A model generated the notes under the pieces. That model was not told the DNA's origin and ran no database searches. It was given only the letters and a program-made list of their open reading frames with translations. The translations under genes were made by a program, and so were the position numbers. 64,000 bases of DNA from positions 49,359,122 through 49,423,121 of the forward strand of contig CM043959.1 of NCBI GenBank assembly GCA_014529385.2, in the 5' to 3' direction. Position 1 is the stretch's first letter. Every line of letters starts with the position of its first letter. Below, in pieces: positions 57,735-64,000 of the stretch. Source of the DNA: Adiantum capillus-veneris. Lineage: Eukaryota; Streptophyta; Polypodiopsida; Polypodiales; Pteridaceae.

Positions 57735-58595
57735 CTTTAATTGTATGACTTGCATCCATCTAGCATCTTCAAAAGGATAAATCTTAAACTTAATAAGATA
57801 TCATTGATGGATAGTCTTACCGCCTCTTAATACCTTGTCTTCATGTCAGAGAATGGACTCGGGCTGCAGCACCTCTTCTTGGTCCTCCATCTACGGTGGG
57901 TCTTCAATAGTTGGTTCTTGAGGTGGTTCTCCTTTGTAAGGCTTTAGTAGGCTGACATGAAAAGCATTGTTTATGAGCCAATGGCTGGGCAACTTGAGTT
58001 GATAGTCCATCTCATTGATTGGTCTAATAATCTGGAAGGGACCATAGTACCTTTTTGCTAACTTAACATAGTACTTTTTGTGTCCCGTAGGATTCTTGCC
58101 CATTGTGAGCCTTAATCGAGCCTTGGGAAATTTTAATAAGATCCAATAATTTTCTTTAAAGGCTTGGGCTCTTCTGTGCTTATCAGTAGCAGCTTTTTGC
58201 CTTTGTTGTGAGATAGAGATAGCATCCTTAATCTTTTTGAAAGATTCTTGTAGGTCTTGGCTATACTCATCTGCAAAATGAAGATCTTCACGTGTACCTT
58301 AAGTAGTAGGGGACTTTTTGATCTTCCCTCAATTACCTCAAAGGTGCTTTTCCCGTGGAAGTATGTACAGTTTTATTGTAGGCATACTCCACTAAGGGTA
58401 AGTACTTCTCCCATTGGGACCTTCGATTTACTTCCATTACATATGCTTTTAGTAGATCAAGAATTGTTAGGTTAGCTATTTCACTTTGGCCATCCGTTTG
58501 TGGGTGATAGGTTGAGGAGAAGTTTAGGCTTGTCCCTAAATTATCAAAGAGACCCTTCTAGAAAATACTAGTCATTCTAGGATCTCCATCCGACA
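57735..58595 (-). pseudogene. pol: Integrase C-terminal half and chromodomain, element C
   Basis: Readable with stops: STYHPQTDGQSE with the third catalytic residue (near 58500), WEKYLPLVEYAYN, the GPY/F-type domain KLAKRYYGPFQIIRPI (58050), and FHVSLLKPYKG. After TIEDPP a stop interrupts, then EEVLQPESIL, HEDKVLRGGKTI, YLIKFK and YPFEDARWMQ (57745-57860) form an eroded chromodomain. Chromodomains guide chromovirus integration toward particular chromatin. Stops inside it show the copy is dead. Confidence 0.83.
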
Positions 58596-59849
58596 CTATG
58601 GACATTGGCAAGCCATGGTACTTGAAGATTTGTGATATGATGAGGGTTGCCATTGATGGGCTTTGATATTATTTTTGACAGGTATAAAATGAGCTTGTTT
58701 GCTAAATCTGTCTACTATTGTCCATATTCTCATATTCCCATGGATAGACTTAGGCAATCCAAAGATAAAATCCATGGATATGCTCTCCCATGGTGAATTA
58801 GGGATTGGCAAAGGTTGAAGCAATCCATGTTGCTTCCCTCTATCAAACTTTGTCTTTTGGCATACCACACATTTAGAAACATACTGTTGTATGTTTGCTT
58901 TCATGGTAGGCCAATAGAAATATGTTTCAATCCCTTTTAGGCTAGACTGAATCCCTCTATGCTCCATATAAGGAGGAGCATGAGATTCATACATTACTTT
59001 CTCACGTAGTGAGTTAGTAACGCATAGTCTATTTCCATAGAGAAGATAACCATCTTGTAAGGTAAATGGTTCCTCTTTCTTCCCTAATGTAAGGGCTGAA
59101 ATCACATTTCTAAAATCGGGATCAATAGCATACTCATCTATCATAGAAGATAGATCATTGTGAGTTGCTATGAAAACCACATTCACTCTCGGGCGTCTTG
59201 AGAGTGCATCAGCTACTTGATCATGCTTGCCAGCAACGTGAGCAATATGAAAATGAAATTGCAAAAGTAAATTTTCCCACCTCATTTGTTTGTCGGAGAG
59301 CTTGGTCCGCGTCATGAAGTACTTAAGACTTTGGTGATACATCCACAGAATGAAAGGAGTCCCCAATAAATCGTGCTTCCATGAGTCTAAGGCATGTAGA
59401 ACTGTGAGGAGTTCCTTTTCATATATGCCTAGAGCTTGCTCGACAGGGTCGAGCCTTCGAATTTCATAGGCTATGGCGTGCCCTTCTTGGAGCAAAACAG
59501 CTCCAAGGCAATCACCACAAGCGTCACATTGGACCTCAAATGGCTTTGAGATATCTGGCAGTGTAAGCAGAGGTTGAGAGATAAGCTTTTCTTTAAGCTT
59601 TTTGAAATCATTGTTCTGCTTGGCAGACCATGTATACCTAATGTTTTTCTTTTTTAGGTCATGTAATGGTCCTACAATTTGTGAGAACTTTTCTATGCAG
59701 CGTCTATAGTATTCACACATACCTATAAAGATTCTTAGTTCATGAAGATTCCTTGGTTTAGGCCATCCTTTTATTACCTTCAACTTTGATGGATCCATTT
59801 GGATGCCATCTTGAGAGATAATGTGACCTAAATACTGAATCTCTTGCAA
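58596..59849 (-). pseudogene. pol: RNase H and integrase N-terminal half, element C
   Basis: 417 residues open. RNase H: FEVQCDACGDCLGAVLLQ, YEKELLTVLHALDSW, and WMYHQSLKYF where active elements have TDHQSL, so one catalytic Asp is Tyr. ADALSRRP closes it. Integrase zinc module: ESHAPPYMEHRGI with YFYWPTM and CVVCQKTK. Core: WESISMDFIFGLP with the first Asp, then TIVDRFSKQAHFIP. A frameshift near 58655 separates it from IVSDGDPRMTS. Only a single HHCC module is present, unlike family A/B. Confidence 0.87.
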
Positions 59850-60778
59850 GAAAAAATCACTTTTCTTTTGATTAACTAAAGTTTATTCTCTCTTAAGACT
59901 TGAAATATTACTTGGAGGTGTTGCTTGTGTTCATCTAATGAATTAGAGTAGATGATGATAGCATCAAAGAACACTCCAGTAAAGGTTTGGTGAGGCCTGA
60001 ATAGCTTCTCTATCAAGCGGTTAAATGTGGCTAGTGCATTGGTCAAGCCAAAAGGCATAACAATTTATTTGTAAAGACCAAACGTAGTGCAAAATGCGGT
60101 CTTTACAATGTCTTGATCAACTAGCCTTATTTGATGGTAGCCACTTTTTAGGTCAATCCTACTGAAGTAGGTCGATCCTTGTAGCTTATCAAATAGGTCT
60201 TCTACCCATGGAACGGGAAACCTATTTTTGATAGTGATCCTATTTACTGCTCTATAGTCGTCGAGACACATACGATATGTGCCGTCTTGATTTTTCACTA
60301 ATAACACAGGTGAGCAAAATTGAGATGAGCTAGGCCTAACCATGCCCTTCTCAACTAACTCATGCACTTGCCGCATAATCTCCTCTTGTTGAGCTTGAGA
60401 GACTCTATAAGGAGGTTTATTAGGCGGTGAACTTCCTGGAAGAATTTCAATTGCATGGTCATCATTGCTTCGTTTAGGAGGTAGTTCACAAGGGATGTCG
60501 TCAATAAAGACATCTTGAAACCCCTTGAGAAAATTGGATAACTCTAATTCCTTGTGATCATTTATATTATATTTTGCTAAAGCATTAGGTTTATTTTGAG
60601 AATCTTTAACAAAAATCATGTACATGAAAATAGATCTCTTTATTGACTTATTGAAAGCTTGCGTATGTACAATGGGTATGGTGTTACCCATCTCTTTGGC
60701 ATCTGTACATATCTTTTTCCCTAAACCTAAAGTAGATTCTTCTTTCAAGGAATTTAACATTGGCAGCCATGCAATCAA
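59850..60778 (-). pseudogene. pol: Reverse transcriptase, element C
   Basis: MVRPSSSQFCSPVLLVKNQDG, MCLDDYRAVNRITIKNRFP, YFSRIDLKSGYHQIRL, FGLYK, then a stop (near 60065) and MPFGLTNALATFNRL. The active site reads FFDAIIIYS where chromoviruses have FFDDIIIYS; the GCT codon at 59960-59962 replaces the second catalytic Asp. Further stops follow near 59875. The RT cannot work. Confidence 0.88.
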
Positions 60779-61081
60779 AATGGTGCCCCTAGGATTACAT
60801 CCTCATGCTTCAGAGGAGAGATAAAGAAGTGCTCTTTGTCCACATAGCTTTGAACTTGGAGCCTCAATTTCTCGATTAAGGGAGTAACTGAAGCTTCTTG
60901 CCCCTTGAAAGCACCATTTGGTGGGTAGGACATATCCCATCTTATAGGCTTGGATGCCTAGATTGGTGGCCAACACTATGGATATGAAATTGTGAGTAGA
61001 ACCAGGGTCAAAAAGAATAAAAGCATCATGTTCTCTTACCTTTCCCCAAGCATGGCATAGAGGAGATCCTTTGTGGTGAGC
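60779..61081 (-). pseudogene. pol: Protease region, element C
   Basis: Between gag and RT, AFILFDPGSTHNFIS (near 61000) is the retropepsin active-site loop of plant chromoviruses, here Asp-Pro-Gly instead of Asp-Thr/Ser-Gly. VLATNLGIQAYKMGYVLPT follows. Stops and frameshifts separate it from both neighbours. Confidence 0.75.
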
Positions 61082-62630
61082 TTACTCTTCTTGGATTTTG
61101 ACCAACGTAGCTCTAGGAGACTCATGGTGGGTGTTCTTTTGGGGACAAGCGCGGTGCACATGCCCTTGCTCACCGCACTTGAAACAACGGTTATCCTTGC
61201 GATAACGCTCAAGCTCTTCAGGAGAGAGTTTGTTTTTGCCTTTGTAAACTCCCTTCTCCTTAGCTTTGTTGTTATTGGAATTGCTTTTAGGAGACTTTTG
61301 GACATTGTCCTTCCCCTTAGGCTCATTGGAACCCTTGTTTTCCGTGGGCTTAGGATTTGTCTTAGACCCTGTTCTGAAATTGATTCGAGAAGCCACCATA
61401 GTATGGTATATAACTGCAGATATAGTGCGTGGCCTTTGGGAGTTGACATACTCCGCCATTTGCTCAGTTAAGCCTGCACAAAATTGTTTTTTTGCTCTCC
61501 AAAATCCATCTTTTTGAAGACAGTGTCTTTGAGATGTAAGTCCCAAGACTTGTCTATATATTTATGAATGGATTCATAGGGAGAGAGCTTCAAGCTTTGC
61601 CATTCGGTGCGTACTTTTTCTTTGGCATCGGTGGCTAAAGACTGCTTCATAATAGAAGCTCTTAAATCTTTCCATGTTTGTGGAGCTTCACCGTTGGCCC
61701 GTAGACTGGACCACCATTGCGTGGTGGACTTTTGAAAATGCATAGCTACATGGCGTAGCTTAGAGGACTCCATGAAGCCCTCATCTCCAAACGTCGCATT
61801 GAATTGTTTGATAAAGGCCAAGACTTTGTCCGTAGCACCAAAGGTGCCATCGTAGGTAAGGAAAGAGATGCTCTTTCCTCCCTCTTTGAACTTCTTGAGC
61901 TTGGACGACCTCTTCTACATGGCATAGGATTTTCTATGGACTCTTCTTTTTGATGGTTCAAAAGTTGCACCATTGCTTTCTCTAGAAGATGTAGAATTTG
62001 AGGAAGATGGAGAAGAGAGTGACCTCTTTCTTGCCTTTGTCCTCCTTGTCTGCACCATCACTTTCTTCATAAAAGGAAGAGGATGAGGAAGATGGAGAAG
62101 AGGGTGACCTCTTTCTCGCCTTTTTCTTCTCTTGATTTTTGTCATCCCTCTTTGAATTATGGTGTGGAGAAGTGTGTGATGGTCTTCTCCATTTAGGAGG
62201 TGATGGAGAGCATTAAGCCCGCCGTATTTGTGGAGCTATCTCCCCGCCGAGGTGGCAGGAGACTCACTTATTTCTCGTCCCTTTGTGTGGGCTCTTGAAT
62301 TATCCTTTGGGAAGGAGATGCATCATCAAGAAGCAAATTTTTGAGCCCTTCATATGGATCCTCTTCTTCTTCTTGAATCAGAGAGAGGCCTCTTTTGGAA
62401 GTCTCACAAGGAGGCTTCCTAGGTGCTCTCTCTTCATGGTGGGGAGCTTGGAGAATCCCATGAGCACATAGCTGCCATTGCACTTCACTTTGGAGGGATG
62501 GATTGACCATGGCCTGTTGAAGCCTAGAAACAAGGTAGTTAACAAGCATAGGGGCATCATTAGTAGCCTGCTCATTAGCAAAATCAAAGCTATCAATATT
62601 AATTTCACTCTCTTTACTACTGTCAGCCAT
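61082..62630 (-). pseudogene. gag: Gag region, element C
   Basis: MADSSKESEINIDSFDFANE starts at 62630 and breaks after about 120 residues. A Ser/Lys-rich stretch follows (62145-61915). The Retrotrans_gag domain reads FIKQFNATFGDEGF, HVAMHFQKSTTQWWSSLRAN (61821-61640) and LSPYESIHKYIDKSWDL. A frameshift near 61500 leads to MAEYVNSQRPRTISA and the knuckle CFKCGEQGHVHRAC (61140-61190), a standard CX2CX4HX4C. Several stops; no intact protein. Confidence 0.85.
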
Positions 62631-63013
62631 TCTAGCAATTTTTTAGGTGTAATTTGGCACTTCAAGCCCTAGTTGCTGCTCTTTCTTACCCCTTTAGAAA
62701 ATCACTCAAGCTACTGTACCCATGGCTTGAATACAATTAATTGCAAGGAATAGAAGAGAGGGTCTTTCAACACCAAAACAGCATCGGCTCCTGACAAGCT
62801 TCTAATAGCTCAATAGTGGTTAAGCCGTAGGCAAGCCCTGTAGGACTCCACTATTAAGACCATAGCTCTTGACGGTGATGCCCCATTATTTGCACAAAGA
62901 CAGGCGGACTGCAAGGCTGAAAAATCCCTATTGTACTTAATCAATTGCAATTAATAATACCAACCAATTATAGCTAGCTTGAGGACCTCCCTTCTTGAGC
63001 AAGAAAAGAGAAA
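62631..63013 (-). other. Leader of element C
   Basis: No gene. It lies between the PBS and the gag ATG and contains repeated AATTGCAA words. Confidence 0.6.
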
Positions 63014-63032
63014 CCTTGTGCTTTGATACCAA
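63014..63032 (-). promoter_or_regulatory. Primer binding site of element C
   Basis: On the - strand TTGGTATCAAAGCACAAGG directly follows the LTR. TGGTATCAAAGC differs by one base from TGGTATCAGAGC, the common initiator tRNA-Met PBS of plant LTR elements. Confidence 0.88.
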
Positions 63033-64000
63033 CGTAACATTTAATGGCCTAGTAACTTGTGTGTAGCGGAAAATAAAATGAACATAGTGAGAATTTCATT
63101 AGAATGGATTCCTAATGAGCATAACAAGAGTGCTTGGGTGGAGAGAGAAACAAAAACTATAACACCTAGTTCAATAGGCATGAACAATACTTCAAAAGAC
63201 AGAGAAATTAAGCTATTGACAACAGTTGAGGACTGGATTTACGTGGAGCCGGTCCCCCGTCCAAAAGGCTTTGTATTGTAGGTTTCTCCCATCAAGAGAG
63301 ACATTTTACAATACAATTCTTTGTGTTCCTTAAATACTAGCTAGTGCAATGAAGATGGAAGCTTCAAGCACTAAGCAAAACACTTATAAAACACAACATC
63401 AATTCCCTCACGATCTTAGACCCAAGACCTCACACACCTTTGAAGATGGTGAGAGCTAGCGGGGTATGAGAGTAGATTGAGAGGAAGAAGGAGTAGTCTT
63501 ACGAGAAATATGCACATCTCCTCACATGATCACTCCTATTAGCATATCATAGCTTACTAATTAGCATGGTAGAGGAGATGAGCATGCATTGAAGCGTGGA
63601 TCTTGGTTGGATTTGCATCACAAAGACAAGAGTTGTTGGTGTAGGCCTCCCTTCTCCAAGCTTGGAGTAGATGATAAGCTTTCCATTAAAGCTTGAGAAG
63701 GAGAGAGAGAGTCTTCTTGCTTCACACATGAGCTTGTGTGAGTGTGTAAGTGATAATGCTTCACAACTGAGTCCCCTCTCTCATCTTGGTCGACCCCTCC
63801 TACTAATTCCTCCTGCTCGCTCCCCATTGGACCTTTCCAAGCTTAGCCAATAGGAATTAAGAGGCATAAGTGATAGCCTTGTGACATGTGTCCCCCTTTC
63901 CCCTTTTGTGAGAGCTTTACGTAATTAAGTAATGAAACTAAACCCTCATTGGACCCCTTTGTCTTCTGGCCAATAGGAAGCAGGCAAGCCAATGGGCTGT
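63033..64000 (-). repeat. Element C 5' LTR (truncated by window end)
   Basis: 968 bp visible. The terminal TG (+ strand) is changed to CG here. Position 63793-63797 (ACCCC) is the homologue of the site into which element B inserted in the other LTR. About 600 bp more is expected beyond the window. Confidence 0.92.

Noticed and set aside
63014-63032. tRNA-like word at the LTR edge as a tRNA gene
   Set aside because: It is only the primer binding site, complementary to a tRNA end, with no cloverleaf.

Overview
The window looks like nuclear DNA from a large, transposon-rich land plant genome. There is no intact host gene, and the coding content is almost entirely retrotransposons. Dinucleotide microsatellites of CT/GA and GT/CA are abundant, and decayed PPR (pentatricopeptide repeat) gene fragments of land-plant type are present. 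The PPR wording (LLEKDV, DMYAKCG) and the microsatellite load would fit a fern, but the species cannot be settled from the sequence.

Layout. Bases 1-13856 (+) are copy A of a very large Ty3/gypsy-type element. Its 5' end lies outside the window and its 3' end is cut off. Next come two decayed L1-type LINEs arranged head to head: 13857-16927 (-) and 18853 to about 22900 (+). From about 22.9 to 37.35 kb is a gene-free stretch of microsatellites, three copies of a fold-back MITE, a tRNA-like SINE candidate, PPR fragments, a reverse transcriptase/PPR chimera, an array of short palindromes, and a 2-kb satellite whose units each contain two hairpins. From 37355 to the window end is element C, a degenerate chromodomain-bearing Ty3/gypsy element on the - strand. 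Its 3' LTR was split by element B (38113-56527, - strand), a full-length second copy of family A/B with two LTRs, PBS, PPT and a 5-bp target duplication (ACCCC). The unoccupied target is visible in C's other LTR at 63793-63797, so the nesting order is secure.

Family A/B is the notable system. Apart from a few stops, B carries one reading frame of about 3,240 codons: a leader protein, Gag, a first retropepsin, RT, RNase H, integrase, a second retropepsin and a basic tryptophan-repeat tail. A second frame of about 1,090 codons occupies the envelope position and encodes a coiled-coil protein. Unusual points are the two aspartic protease domains flanking RT and integrase, a tandemly duplicated HHCC zinc module at the start of integrase, repeated 24-bp perfect palindromes in both non-coding regions, and a 23-nt copy of the RT active-site segment downstream of pol. 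Both copies are inactivated, mostly by CAA/CAG-to-stop changes.
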